From the NCBI GenBank assembly GCA_903875225.1, contig CAIQVJ010000125.1, positions 1 to 64,000 of the forward strand: a stretch of DNA of 64,000 nucleotides, in the 5' to 3' direction. Positions 8,328 through 17,795 of this stretch are shown here, one piece after another. The position numbers and the translations under genes are program-made. The notes beneath the pieces were generated by a model. That model made no database searches and was not told where the DNA came from. It saw only the letters and a list, made by a program, of their open reading frames with translations. Within the stretch, counting starts at the first letter, position 1; each line of letters starts with the position of its first letter. Source of the stretch: an uncultured Pseudomonadota bacterium (GTDB lineage: Bacteria; Myxococcota_A; UBA796; SXON01).

Positions 8328-8603
8328 CTACGGGAAGACCTTGCCGAGGCCGCGATGCCCGAGGGCGACCTCGGAGGCCACGCCCCGTTCGTAGAACGCG
8401 AGCCGGGCGAGCGGCGGATGGGTGCCCGCGTAGACGTTCCACCGCTTCACGAGCGCGCCGATCTGCTTCGGATCCTCGAGCTTGCTCACGGCCGCGACGT
8501 CGGACCCCAGGATGGTCCCGAACTGGTCGTACTGGCCGACAGCCGAGAGCTCGGTGGTGATGATCTGGGTGAACGAGTGCGCGACAGGGAGCATGTTCTC
8601 CAT
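8328..8603 (-). CDS. short hypothetical protein upstream of the Fpg-like gene
   Basis: A 91-residue protein, not recognised. It is predicted helical with no signal peptide. The phrase YAGTHPPLARLAFYERG resembles the THPPL stretch near the end of M48 (HtpX-like) peptidases, but the HExxH metal site is absent and the protein is far too short for that family. GGGG six bases before the ATG at 8603 could serve as a ribosome-binding site. Its stop lies 12 bases before the ATC that opens the glycosylase gene, so the two are probably one transcript. Confidence 0.5.
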   Translation of the reverse strand: MENMLPVAHSFTQIITTELSAVGQYDQFGTILGSDVAAVSKLEDPKQIGALVKRWNVYAGTHPPLARLAFYERGVASEVALGHRGLGKVFP

Positions 8604-8659
8604 CTAACCCCGATCGCCGGTGCGGCCCGGATCCGTGTTTCAGATTACGCACCCGCGCC

Positions 8660-9430
8660 ATGCGGATCTCCATTCTCGTCGCTGTTCGGAACGCGCTGCG
8701 CGTGTTCTTCGAGAACCTGTTCATCGTCCTGTTCATCTCGCTCGTCACGGGCGGAGTGGGGGCGCTGATCGCGGACGGCGTGACCGGGGTGATCTACGAC
8801 TACATCCAGGGCCACTACGCCGCGACCGACCCGATCCGGCAGGGCCAGATGATGCTCGTCGTCGCCCAGCTCGTCGCGCTCGTCGCCATGACGATCTGGG
8901 GCGGGTTGGTGGGGGCTTGGGCAGCGCCCGCCACCATCTACCTGTGGGTGCAGGAACACAACAAGAAGCCCACGAGCCTGAAGGGCGCGATCAACTACGG
9001 CATCGACCGGTGGCCCGACGTCGTGGGGCCGCACTTCAAGGCCTACGCTGCGGTGATGCTCGGCCAGGTGATCATCCTGCCGACCATCGTGTTCGGGCTG
9101 CAGTACGCGTTCGTGGACGCCATCGCGACGCTCAACCGCGAGGAGGACAGGCCGCTGTACCGATCCGGCCGGCTCACGCTGGGCCGCCGCGGTCAGATCT
9201 TCCGCACCTTCCTCCTGGGCATGCTGTGGTGGCTGCCGTGGCAGCTCTTCGGCACGTTCTACGCGCAGGACGCCGGCTGGTACATCATGTTCGGGGGCGG
9301 CGTGATCGACTACGCGGTGCTCGCGTTCTTCGACCTCGTGATGGTCCAGTACTACCTTTCGCTGTACCAGAAGGACGCGCCGGAGACCGCTGCGCCGGCC
9401 AGCCAGGCGGGGACGACGTCCCCGGGGTGA
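8660..9430 (+). CDS. polytopic membrane protein upstream of mfd
   Basis: A 256-residue integral membrane protein with about five to six hydrophobic segments. The first is at residues 15-40; others lie near 65-95, 130-155, 190-210 and 215-240. A charged stretch between them contains NHKKPTSLKGAINY-like sequence. I do not recognise the family; the layout resembles membrane proteins that remodel envelope domains but carries no catalytic motif. The stop overlaps the mfd start (ATGA at 9427-9433), so translation is likely coupled. It opens a plus-strand operon that runs to 14914. Confidence 0.65.
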   Translation: MRISILVAVRNALRVFFENLFIVLFISLVTGGVGALIADGVTGVIYDYIQGHYAATDPIRQGQMMLVVAQLVALVAMTIWGGLVGAWAAPATIYLWVQEHNKKPTSLKGAINYGIDRWPDVVGPHFKAYAAVMLGQVIILPTIVFGLQYAFVDAIATLNREEDRPLYRSGRLTLGRRGQIFRTFLLGMLWWLPWQLFGTFYAQDAGWYIMFGGGVIDYAVLAFFDLVMVQYYLSLYQKDAPETAAPASQAGTTSPG

Positions 9431-12400
9431 TGGGGAGCAGCTTCCTCGACGCCACCGCCACGCCGCCGACCGGCCCTGTCGGTGGACTGCGGCCCGCGGC
9501 CGCTGCGCGCCTGCTCGCCCGGACGCGGGCGACGGGATGGGTGATCGTGCCCACCCGCGACGAAGCCGCCGAATGGGTGCGCGCAGTATCCTTCTTCGCG
9601 GGGTTCGAGGCCAAGGAACCCGCCAGGCCGAGGGTGCTGCTGTACCCCGCCGATGACGGGCGCCCCTGGGACGGGGTCTCCCCGGACCCCGATCTCGCGC
9701 GGATGCGCCTCGGCGCGCGTGCTGCACGGAACGCCCTCGTCATCGCGCCGGCCAAGGCGCTCCTGCAGCGGGTGCCACCCCTCGAGTCGATGACGCTGCG
9801 GCGGGAGATGGCCTTCCGGCCCGGTGAGCTGCTCACCTGGCTGACAGCGAGGGGCTACCTCGTGGTGCAGCAGGTGGACCAGCCAGGCACAGTGGCGGTG
9901 CGCGGCGGGGTGATCGACGTGTGGCCGGCCGGGAGCGATCTGCCGGTCCGGATCGAGCGGTTCGACGACGAGATCGAGGCCATCCGGAGCTGGGACCCGG
10001 AGGGGCAGCGAAAGGGGCGGGAGCAGAAGTCGGTGACGCTGCTCCCGATGCGCGAGGGCGTGTTGACCGCCGAGACGGCGGAGCGGGCGGCTGCGTGGAC
10101 CCAGACGGTGATGCACGAGCGCGCGGAGGAGGCCCCGGAGCTCCTGCGAACGTGGCGACGGGTGGTGGAGCAGCTACGCGACGGGGTCTGGTTCTCGGGC
10201 GCGGAGGACTACCTGCCGGCGCTGGGGGAGCTCCAGACGCTGGCACCCGCGCGTCCGCTCTACGTGTGGGAGCCGGACCGGGTGCGCGCCGAGCTTGCTG
10301 CAGCGAGCGACCAGGTCCGGTCGCGCTGGGCGGCGATGGCGCCCCGCGACCGTCCGCTCACCCGCCCCGAGGACCGGTACGTGGCCGCACCGCAGGCGGA
10401 CCTGGCGGGCGCGATCGCCCTGACCGTGTCTCCCTGGGGCGCGGGCCCCGGCGGCGCCTCCGCCTCCACGGCGCCGGAGCCCCCCGTGCTGGCCCGCGCC
10501 CCGGACATCGCCGCGGGCGGGGAGCTGCTCCCCGTCGTCAAGCGGCTGCGGGCGTGGGTGCAGGAGGGCCGCGCCGTCACGCTCGTGGCGCAGGAGCCCC
10601 GCGTGGAGCGCGTGCTGGCGATGTTCCACAACGCGGGGCTCGAGATCCCCCTGGTCCACCGCCCCGCCGACTACGGCACGATCGGCCTCCTCGCCGGGCC
10701 CCTCGCCGAGGGCTTCGTCGCTGAAGACCAGGTGTGGATCACCGCGAACGACATCTTCGGCGCCCGGCTGGGGGGCGAGGCGGAGGCCACGCAGCGGCCG
10801 CGCGGCAGGAGCTTCCGCGAGGCGCAGCGCAAGAGTTTTGCAGCCGTGCAACCCGGACAGTTCCTGGTGCACGTGCGCCACGGCATCGGCAGGTACGTCG
10901 GCATCTCCCGAACGCCCGCAGGCGTGGAGTTCGGCGACTTCGTCACCATCGAGTACCGCGACGGCGCCCGGCTGCACGTGCCCGTCCACCGGCTCGACCT
11001 CGTCACGCCCTACCAGGGCGCCGATGCAACCCCGCCGAAGCTCGATCGCCTGGGCGGGGCCACGTGGGAGGCCCGCAAGGCGAAGGTGGCCGACGCCATC
11101 GCCGGGCTGGCGAGCGACCTGCTGTTGATCCAGGCGCGGCGCGCCCTGGCGAAGGCGCCGGCGTTCGAAGGCAAGGACGAGCTCTACCTCGCGTTCGAGG
11201 AGAGCTTTCCCTACGTGGAGACCCCCGACCAGGAGGCCGCGATCCACGACGTGCTGGACGACCTGGCCGCCGGGAAGCCGATGGACCGCATCGTCGTCGG
11301 CGACGTGGGGTTCGGCAAGACCGAGATCGCGATGCGCGCTGCGTTCCGGGTGGCACAGGACGGGTGGCAGGTGGCGCTGCTCTGCCCCACCTCACTGCTC
11401 ACCATGCAGCACGGCGAGACCTTCCGGGCGCGGTTCGACGCCGTGACCGGCGGCGTCCTGCGCGTCGAGACGCTCTCGCGGCTCACGTCTGCAAAGGAGG
11501 AGCGCCGGATCCTCGCCGACCTCGCCGAGGGCCGCGTGGACGTGCTGATCGGCACCACCCGCCTGTTGTCGTCGGACATCCGGTATCGGAAGCTCGGGCT
11601 GATGATCGTGGACGAGGAGCACCGGTTCGGGACACGCCAGAAGGAGGAGCTCAAGCGCATCGCCAGCGGCGTGCACACGCTCACGCTCACGGCCACGCCG
11701 ATCCCGCGCACGTTGCAGATGGCGCTCACGGGGCTGCGTGAGCTCTCGATCCTTGCGACGGCGCCTGTCGGCCGCCAGCGCATCCGCACCGAGGTCGTGA
11801 ATTTCAACCCCGATCGGATCCGGGAGGACGTCCTGCACGAGCTGCACCGCGGCGGCCAGGTGTTCTTCGTCCACAACCGCGTGCAGAGCATGGACGGCGT
11901 GGCGCGATGGCTCCGGAAGCTCGTGCCCGAGGCCCGGATCGGGGTGGCGCACGGGCAGATGGCGCCGCACGAGCTGGAGCGGTGCCTGCGGCGGTTCATC
12001 CGCGGGGAGGACAACGTGCTGCTCTCGACCGCGATCATCGAGTCCGGCATCGATCTCCCGCTGGTGAACACCATGATCATCAACCGCGGCGAGATGTTCG
12101 GCCTCGCGCAGCTCTACCAGCTCCGCGGGCGGGTGGGCCGCGGCAACGTGCGGGCCCACTGCACCGTGCTCGTGAGCGGAGAGCACGACGCGCGCACCGC
12201 GGTGTACGAGCGGCTGCAGGCCTTCCAGAAGCACAACGAGCTCGGCAGCAACTTCGCGCTTGCCAGCGAGGACCTGGAGCAGCGCGGCGCCGGCGACATC
12301 CTCGGGGAGCGGCAGCACGGGCAGATCAGCTCGATCGGGTTCGACGCCTACCTGGAGCTCCTGGAGGACGCCGTCGCAAAAGCCCGCGGGCAGGCCTCGA

Positions 12401-12849
12401 TCCACCGCATCGATCCCGACGTGGACATCGGCGTGGCCGGGCTGCTGCCCGACTCGTGGATCCCGGAGCTGCCCGACCGCCTCGACGGCTACCAGCACCT
12501 GGCCCTGGCCCGCACCCAGAAGGAGGCCGAGCGCGCGTTCGCGGTGCTCGTCGAGCGCAACGGCAAGGCCCCGACGGAGGCGCAGAACCTGCTCAAGCTC
12601 ACGAACCTGCGGATCCGGTGCCGGGAGATGGGCATCGAGCGCCTCTCGATGCTCAAGGTGCGGGCGCTGATCCGGGTGGTCCGCGACGTGCCGACCTCCG
12701 TGTGGGGCAAGGCCGGCGCCCTCGGGAAGGAGAACCCGCGCCGCTGGAAGTGGGAGGAGGGCAGCGGCGAGCTGGAGGTGCGGTTCGCCCCGGAGGAGGC
12801 GCTGGACCCGTGGAGGTTCGTGAACTGGGTGTTGGCCAGTTTGGGATAG
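9430..12849 (+). CDS. mfd: transcription-repair coupling factor Mfd
   Basis: A 1139-residue protein, the normal length for Mfd. This ATP-driven translocase removes RNA polymerase stalled at DNA lesions and recruits UvrA. The N-terminal third carries the degenerate UvrB-homology region. The RNA-polymerase-interacting CarD-like domain follows (LVHVRHGIGRYVGI, about residues 478-500). The helicase core has Walker A GDVGFGKT (624-631), DEEHRFG (728-734) and TATPIPRTLQM, then the RecG-like motif VGRGNVRAHC, and a C-terminal TRCF domain. The start is ATG 9430, overlapping the preceding stop. The gene is followed after eight bases by the TIGR04552-like gene. Confidence 0.97.
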   Translation: MGSSFLDATATPPTGPVGGLRPAAAARLLARTRATGWVIVPTRDEAAEWVRAVSFFAGFEAKEPARPRVLLYPADDGRPWDGVSPDPDLARMRLGARAARNALVIAPAKALLQRVPPLESMTLRREMAFRPGELLTWLTARGYLVVQQVDQPGTVAVRGGVIDVWPAGSDLPVRIERFDDEIEAIRSWDPEGQRKGREQKSVTLLPMREGVLTAETAERAAAWTQTVMHERAEEAPELLRTWRRVVEQLRDGVWFSGAEDYLPALGELQTLAPARPLYVWEPDRVRAELAAASDQVRSRWAAMAPRDRPLTRPEDRYVAAPQADLAGAIALTVSPWGAGPGGASASTAPEPPVLARAPDIAAGGELLPVVKRLRAWVQEGRAVTLVAQEPRVERVLAMFHNAGLEIPLVHRPADYGTIGLLAGPLAEGFVAEDQVWITANDIFGARLGGEAEATQRPRGRSFREAQRKSFAAVQPGQFLVHVRHGIGRYVGISRTPAGVEFGDFVTIEYRDGARLHVPVHRLDLVTPYQGADATPPKLDRLGGATWEARKAKVADAIAGLASDLLLIQARRALAKAPAFEGKDELYLAFEESFPYVETPDQEAAIHDVLDDLAAGKPMDRIVVGDVGFGKTEIAMRAAFRVAQDGWQVALLCPTSLLTMQHGETFRARFDAVTGGVLRVETLSRLTSAKEERRILADLAEGRVDVLIGTTRLLSSDIRYRKLGLMIVDEEHRFGTRQKEELKRIASGVHTLTLTATPIPRTLQMALTGLRELSILATAPVGRQRIRTEVVNFNPDRIREDVLHELHRGGQVFFVHNRVQSMDGVARWLRKLVPEARIGVAHGQMAPHELERCLRRFIRGEDNVLLSTAIIESGIDLPLVNTMIINRGEMFGLAQLYQLRGRVGRGNVRAHCTVLVSGEHDARTAVYERLQAFQKHNELGSNFALASEDLEQRGAGDILGERQHGQISSIGFDAYLELLEDAVAKARGQASIHRIDPDVDIGVAGLLPDSWIPELPDRLDGYQHLALARTQKEAERAFAVLVERNGKAPTEAQNLLKLTNLRIRCREMGIERLSMLKVRALIRVVRDVPTSVWGKAGALGKENPRRWKWEEGSGELEVRFAPEEALDPWRFVNWVLASLG

Positions 12850-12857
12850 AGCCCCTC

Positions 12858-13925
12858 ATGCGCGCAGACCTCCTCGAACTCGACGCCCTGCCCCCGCTCC
12901 CGCCGGTGACCCCGGTGATGGAGCCGATGGACGTCGAGTCCGCGCTCCTGGCCCTCACCGGGGGTTCGGTCGTGGACTGGACCGCGCTCCGGTTCGCGAC
13001 GCACGACGAGGTCAACAGCTTCCTCGCGCTGTGGAAGTGCGACGTCACCCGCCACGCTTGGGCCCGCGAGCGGCTGCGGTACCTGTACAACCAGGCCATC
13101 AACTACCTCGAGGAGCACCTGCGGCTCACGATCCGGCCCGAGGTGCGGCGGCCAGACGACGTGCGTGATGCCTTCCTCGCGGCGTCCGAGCGCGAACGGT
13201 TCTCACGCGACCGGATCCAGTACTGCGCCGTGCTCAAGCTGATGCACGTGATCAACCACCTCGAGATGCAGGAGCTCCGCGCCCAGGTGGCGGTCCGCGA
13301 CGTGGACCTCACGCAGCTCGCCTACGACATCGTGCTCGCCAAGGCCGATCAGATGCGGAGGGGCGGGTTTCCGCTCCGGGCTTTCTACGGCAACAAGAAG
13401 AGCCGGCCGAGCGTGATCACCAAGCTGCTCGCCAAACGCGAGGCCACAGCCGCCACGATCTTCGACAAGCTGCGGTTCCGCATCGTCACCGAGCGCCGGG
13501 ACGATCTCGTCCCCGCGATCGCATGGCTCTGTCGCAACCTGATCCCCTTCCCCGCCATCACGCCCGGGGAGAGCCACAACAACCTCCTCCGCCCGGATGA
13601 GCTGCACGACCTCTCGCGGCTCGTGCCCGGATTCTCACTCCCCCCGCAGCCCCCCGCGAATCCGCACTCGAACACGGTGTACCGGGTGATCAACTTCATC
13701 GCCGAGCTGCCGGTGAGCGTGTACGACGTCCCCGGTGTGGCGCCGCCGCGCAACCGCGCGCTGCTCGGGGAAGCCGTGATGGTGACCGTGGAATTCCAGC
13801 TCGTCGACGCCGAGACGGACACCATCAACGAGAGCGGGGAGAGCCGGCACGAGCTCTACAAGGATCGGCAGGCGGTGCGGGTGTACGAACGCCTGGGAAG
13901 GAAGCGCGGTAGAACCGGGCGCTGA
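12858..13925 (+). CDS. TIGR04552-like conserved protein
   Basis: A 355-residue soluble protein. Its length, charged helical character and phrases such as AFYGNKKSRPSVITKLLAKREATAATIFDKLRFRIVTE recall the TIGR04552 family of myxobacteria and relatives. The Lys/Arg-rich central part followed by FDKLRFRIV is reminiscent of the start of a RelA/SpoT nucleotidyltransferase-like core, but I cannot identify its catalytic residues. It begins eight bases after mfd and ends eight bases before an envelope protein gene, so it belongs to the same operon. Function unknown; a link to stalled transcription or nucleic-acid metabolism is inference from context only. Confidence 0.65.
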   Translation: MRADLLELDALPPLPPVTPVMEPMDVESALLALTGGSVVDWTALRFATHDEVNSFLALWKCDVTRHAWARERLRYLYNQAINYLEEHLRLTIRPEVRRPDDVRDAFLAASERERFSRDRIQYCAVLKLMHVINHLEMQELRAQVAVRDVDLTQLAYDIVLAKADQMRRGGFPLRAFYGNKKSRPSVITKLLAKREATAATIFDKLRFRIVTERRDDLVPAIAWLCRNLIPFPAITPGESHNNLLRPDELHDLSRLVPGFSLPPQPPANPHSNTVYRVINFIAELPVSVYDVPGVAPPRNRALLGEAVMVTVEFQLVDAETDTINESGESRHELYKDRQAVRVYERLGRKRGRTGR

Positions 13926-13933
13926 GGCCACCG

Positions 13934-14914
13934 ATGCTCGCCTTCCACCTCTCCCTGCTCCTCGGGTGCGCGCTCCCGCACAGGATCGTCAAGTCCCTGC
14001 TGGCGCCCGACTACGTCACGCAGGTGGCGCCCCTCGGGCAGGTGGCGGCGGTCTCCTACACCACGGGTGAGAAGGGGTCCGTGCCAGAGCCCTACGCGCC
14101 CGTGCTCTTCGAAGCCGAAGGGCGCAGCTTCTACCGCGCGGTGGAGGTCACCTCGACCGGCGCCATCGACGTCACACCGCTCGGCGACGACGTGGAGCTG
14201 AGCTTCTGGGTCCGCGACCCGGGGCTCGCGCGGAAGGACTTCACCCAGGTGACCGCGGTCACCGGCGGGCTGGACCGGGCCCTCCCCAACGAGATCCGGT
14301 TCCTCCCCGACCACATCAACGCGCCGGTGCACCTGAGGCTGAGCCAGTTCGCGAACACCTACAACGACTACGACCTCGGCGAGGGCGACCTGCTGCTCGT
14401 GGAGGCGAAGCGGGGGGACGACGAGCCCGAACGATACCTGTTCCTCACCCACGAGTTCGGCCCCCGGTTCAAGTACGGCGGCGGGCTCCTGTTCACGGTC
14501 CCGCTCTCGTTCCTCGGGGAGGACCAGCCCCAGACGACATCCACGGTGCTCGCGTTCACCACCTCGTTGGGGTACCGGTTCCGCAGTCGATCCCCCGCGC
14601 TGCGCTGGTTCGGGGGCAAGAGCGCGATCATCCTCTCCGTCGGCATCGGGTCGACTGCGCTGACGGCGCCGGACCTCTCGAAGCCCCTGGACCAGCAGCT
14701 CCTCGGCCACTTCAACGCCACCCTCGCGGGCGGGGGCTTCGAGTTCTACGACTTCGTCAGCGTTCAGGCCCTCGTGAACCTGAGCTCGCTGGGCCGGAAC
14801 CTCTCGGAGGCGCCCTGGGCGCTGGCGATCGGCTTCGACCCCGTGCAGTTCGGGCTCTTCACGCGCGGGATCGGCACGCGGGTCCTGCAGAAGAACACGT
14901 TGGACGGTCCGTAG
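13934..14914 (+). CDS. outer-membrane-associated lipoprotein, unknown function
   Basis: A 326-residue protein with a short lipoprotein signal (MLAFHLSLLLGC). The N-terminal 150 residues look like a beta-sandwich (regularly spaced VELSFWVRDP-type strands). The C-terminal half has alternating hydrophobic strands ending in Gly/aromatic residues (GYRFRSRS, FEFYDFVSVQALVNL), which could be an eight-strand outer-membrane barrel. No enzyme motif is visible. It is the last gene of the mfd operon, eight bases after the preceding gene, and converges on the DsbA-like gene. Confidence 0.6.
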   Translation: MLAFHLSLLLGCALPHRIVKSLLAPDYVTQVAPLGQVAAVSYTTGEKGSVPEPYAPVLFEAEGRSFYRAVEVTSTGAIDVTPLGDDVELSFWVRDPGLARKDFTQVTAVTGGLDRALPNEIRFLPDHINAPVHLRLSQFANTYNDYDLGEGDLLLVEAKRGDDEPERYLFLTHEFGPRFKYGGGLLFTVPLSFLGEDQPQTTSTVLAFTTSLGYRFRSRSPALRWFGGKSAIILSVGIGSTALTAPDLSKPLDQQLLGHFNATLAGGGFEFYDFVSVQALVNLSSLGRNLSEAPWALAIGFDPVQFGLFTRGIGTRVLQKNTLDGP

Positions 14915-14938
14915 CGCCGCTGTGCCAGGGGCGCCGGA

Positions 14939-15994
14939 CTACGACGGATCGGCCAGCTCGGCGTCGATGATCCTCGCGAAGACCTCGGGCGCCACCGCCC
15001 CCTTCACCTTGTAGCCGTTCACGAAAAAGCTCGGGGTCGATGTGATCTTCCACTTCTCCGCCGTGCGCTGGTCTTCGCTCACCCGCTGGTCCACCTGCAG
15101 GGACTTGCGATCCGCCTCCCACTTCGGAACGTTCAGGCCGAGGTCGTTCGCGATCCGCACGAGCCTGGCCTCGTCGAGGCCCTCCGACGCGAACAGCGCA
15201 TCGTGGTACTCCCAGAACCTGCCCTGTTCCTCGGCAGCGGCGGCCGCGAGCGCCGCCGGGCGAGCCATGGAGTGCATCGGCAGCGGGTCGTTCATGAACA
15301 CGATGCGCAGCTTCCCCGCGTACTTCTCCTCGACGATCTTGAGGTTGGGCTGCGCGCTCTTGCAGTAGGGACACTGGAAATCGCTGTACTCGACGAGCGT
15401 GACCGGCGCATCCGCCGGCCCCCGCGAGGGGCGACCCGTGACGTCGAGGGGCACCCACGGCTGGGTGAACTCGGTCTGGTTCCGGATCTCATCCGGCGAC
15501 TTGTTCGCCTTCGCGAGTCGGACGACGCGGCTGGCGACCGTCTTGACGTCAGCACAGAGCGTGGCATCCACGAGCATCGCCTCGCGCTGCAGGCACTTCC
15601 CGATGCTGTACTGCTGCTCGAAGCAGGGCACACACGCCCCGACGACATTGTTGAGCACGTACAGCGCCTTGGCCTCTGCCTCCCCGGAGAGCGAGCCCAG
15701 GCCCGGGACGAGCGGCGAGAGCTCCACCCGGGTGAGCGTCGTGGGCTCGAAGGGCGGCTTCTCCTTCTTCTTGCTGGTCCCGTCGGCACCCTCCCCCCTG
15801 GCCGGAGCCGCTTCCGCGGGCCGGGCGTCAGCGGAGGCCCTCGCGGCTTGATCCTGCCTGGCCTGCGCCTCGATCGTCGCGTTGGCATAGCCGAGATGGT
15901 AGCCGCCGTAGGCGCCGGCGCCCCCGAGGAGGAGGGCGAAGGCCAGCATGCCGAAAACGGTGCTGGTTCCGGTGGGGTTCGGCAGATCAGGCAT
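14939..15994 (-). CDS. DsbA-family thiol:disulfide oxidoreductase, membrane-anchored
   Basis: A 351-residue protein. One transmembrane anchor lies near residues 12-30 (FGMLAFALLLGGAGAYGGYHLGY), then an Ala/Lys-rich linker. A Cys-bearing segment with ACVPCFEQQYSIGKC and a further LC follows. The C-terminal thioredoxin-fold DsbA domain has active site CPYC (SDFQCPYCKSAQ) and the helical insertion typical of the family. A cis-Pro candidate is STPSFFVNG. It likely forms or reshuffles disulfides in the many Cys-containing exported proteins here. The extra CVPC/C/C segment is unusual and might be a second redox relay. It is the last gene of the minus-strand run; 127 bp separate it from the CotH gene. 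Confidence 0.85.
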   Translation of the reverse strand: MPDLPNPTGTSTVFGMLAFALLLGGAGAYGGYHLGYANATIEAQARQDQAARASADARPAEAAPARGEGADGTSKKKEKPPFEPTTLTRVELSPLVPGLGSLSGEAEAKALYVLNNVVGACVPCFEQQYSIGKCLQREAMLVDATLCADVKTVASRVVRLAKANKSPDEIRNQTEFTQPWVPLDVTGRPSRGPADAPVTLVEYSDFQCPYCKSAQPNLKIVEEKYAGKLRIVFMNDPLPMHSMARPAALAAAAAEEQGRFWEYHDALFASEGLDEARLVRIANDLGLNVPKWEADRKSLQVDQRVSEDQRTAEKWKITSTPSFFVNGYKVKGAVAPEVFARIIDAELADPS

Positions 15995-16121
15995 GGACGG
16001 CCCCGGGCGGACGAGAGGGATGGCGGCAGGAGGGAGGCCGGCAGACTACACCTGACGGCGGGGGTCCGGCAACCTGGCCCGGGTCCACACCCGGACCGGA
16101 CCCATCGCAGTCCCGCCGCGC

Positions 16122-17786
16122 TCACCCGCCCTGACAGCTCCGCGGGTCCGCCGGGTGGTCGTCGATGCAGGCGGCGATCCAGGCGTGCCGCGCTGTCGTC
16201 CAGGCCTTCAGCGCGCCGATCTCGGCGTCGAAGCCCCCCTCGGCGGGGGGGTAGTGCGGCCAGCGCGCATAGTTCCGCGCCGCCGCCTCACCGAGCCCAC
16301 CCGCCATCTCGTCGATCACGGCGCCAACGTGCTCGTCGCTCAGCGTGTCGTCGAGCAGCCCCGCGAACCGCGCCCAATAGGCGATGGTGAACGCCGGGTC
16401 GTCGAAGAGCGGGCCGTACAGCCCGTAGGTGAACATCGCGGTGGTGTCGGTGGTCACGTCCGTCGCATCCCACGCGGTCGGGTCGCTCGACCGGTCATCG
16501 TCGGTGCAGCCCATCGAGCGGTCCAGATCCCAGAGCGGCCCGGCCACGATCGGGCCCTCCCGGTCCTTGTACATGTAGGCGCTCAGCCGCAGCGCATCGG
16601 GGTTCTTGGCGTACATGTTCAGGATGTGGTGGTCCACCCAGGCGTCCACGTCCAGGAGATCGCCGTACGGCACGCCGTCGTGGGCGTGGTCCGGGGCGGT
16701 GAGCGCGTCGGCGACGTCGTCCAGCGTGGACCGGAGGTAGGCGTCCTGCTCCCGCTGGATCACGGCCTCCTCGGGGTCCACGTTCACGAACGGGAACTCA
16801 TACGAGATGGCGCCGCCCGCCGTGCCCGCCTCGAAGCCGGTCTCGGAGTCCCCCGGACGGTCGAGCTTGAAGAGGTACCCGCCTGTCACCTCCGGCTCGG
16901 AACGGTCGTCCGGGCCAAGCTGCGTGATGTCGACGCGATCGGCGGCGATCTTGACACGCTCCATCAGCACGTACACGCCCTTGTAGGAGTGCTCCCGCAC
17001 GGCCTTCCCCGCCTCGGTGCAGAACACCTCCACGAAGCGCGTGCGGGGGGCGTACCGACCGAGGTCGTTGCTCAGCCGGAACGCCAGTGCATCCCGGATC
17101 AACGAGCGGTCGTAGTCGAGCGGCGCGTAGAGCACCCAGTCCGAGTCGGCGGGCATGCCGAGCAGCGCCTCCCGGTCGTCATCGTCGCTGTAGTCCTCGC
17201 GGAGCTCCAGCGCGTAGGAGTGCTTGGGCTCCCCAGCCGTGCTGGAGCCGCGCTCCTTCACCGCCGCGCGGGAGGAGACCGAGGCGGCGCCGAGCAGCGC
17301 CGTGCGGCCATCCTCTCCCACGTCGTGCACCTGGAACGAGACGGGGATGTACTGCGAGGCCGCATCGTGAAGGTCTCCGTTCGAGAGCACGACGAGCAGC
17401 GGCAGGTTCGAGCTGAAGCCCGCCATCGACCCCTCCAGGCGCACGTAGCTCTTGTCGTGCAGCACCTCCGCTCCGTCCGCGTCCCGCACGAGCACGCGCA
17501 GTTCGAGCCCGTCGCCGACCGCGATGGCGCCCGTGTAGCGCTCGCTGCGGTCGGTCGGTACCGACCCATCGGTGGTGTACCAGGCCTGCTCGCCCGCCTC
17601 CAGCGCGAGCGAGACCGCGATGGCGTCCACGAACGTGCCGCCCGGCGGGGAGAACAGCCCATCCGGATCGGCGGGGTCCGGCGGTACGGTCTCCAACGAG
17701 TCCTGCCCGCCATGGCTGTCGCCCTGGAACCCGGGGTCCGGCCCCCCGGAGACGCAGGCAGCGGCGATCAGGAGGAGGACGAGCAT
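16122..17786 (-). CDS. CotH kinase family lipoprotein with chitobiase-type domain
   Basis: A 554-residue protein. A lipoprotein signal (LVLLLIAAAC) is followed by a chitobiase/beta-hexosaminidase C-terminal-type domain (about residues 42-115, FSPPGGTFVDAIAVSL ... WYTTDGSVPT). The CotH-type kinase fold follows (about 125-510): RGSSTAGEPKHSYALEL, DWVLYAPLDYDRSLIRDALAF, YKGVYVLMERVKI, GGYLFKLDR and GPLWDLDRSMG. CotH proteins are atypical kinases that phosphorylate spore-coat or surface proteins. The Asp in WDLDRSMG matches the catalytic/metal region. It starts nine bases after the BNR-repeat gene ends, suggesting one transcript and a shared extracellular role. Confidence 0.85.
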   Translation of the reverse strand: MLVLLLIAAACVSGGPDPGFQGDSHGGQDSLETVPPDPADPDGLFSPPGGTFVDAIAVSLALEAGEQAWYTTDGSVPTDRSERYTGAIAVGDGLELRVLVRDADGAEVLHDKSYVRLEGSMAGFSSNLPLLVVLSNGDLHDAASQYIPVSFQVHDVGEDGRTALLGAASVSSRAAVKERGSSTAGEPKHSYALELREDYSDDDDREALLGMPADSDWVLYAPLDYDRSLIRDALAFRLSNDLGRYAPRTRFVEVFCTEAGKAVREHSYKGVYVLMERVKIAADRVDITQLGPDDRSEPEVTGGYLFKLDRPGDSETGFEAGTAGGAISYEFPFVNVDPEEAVIQREQDAYLRSTLDDVADALTAPDHAHDGVPYGDLLDVDAWVDHHILNMYAKNPDALRLSAYMYKDREGPIVAGPLWDLDRSMGCTDDDRSSDPTAWDATDVTTDTTAMFTYGLYGPLFDDPAFTIAYWARFAGLLDDTLSDEHVGAVIDEMAGGLGEAAARNYARWPHYPPAEGGFDAEIGALKAWTTARHAWIAACIDDHPADPRSCQGG

Positions 17787-17795
17787 CCGGCGATC

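Noticed and set aside
8620..9429. N-terminal extension of the Mfd ORF back to 8620
   Set aside because: It overlaps the membrane protein gene in another frame; Mfd of normal length starts at ATG 9430, which overlaps the preceding stop.
14915..14938. GCGCC ... GGCGC symmetry between the convergent genes ending at 14914 and 14939
   Set aside because: Short arms and no U-tract; not distinguishable from chance in GC-rich DNA.
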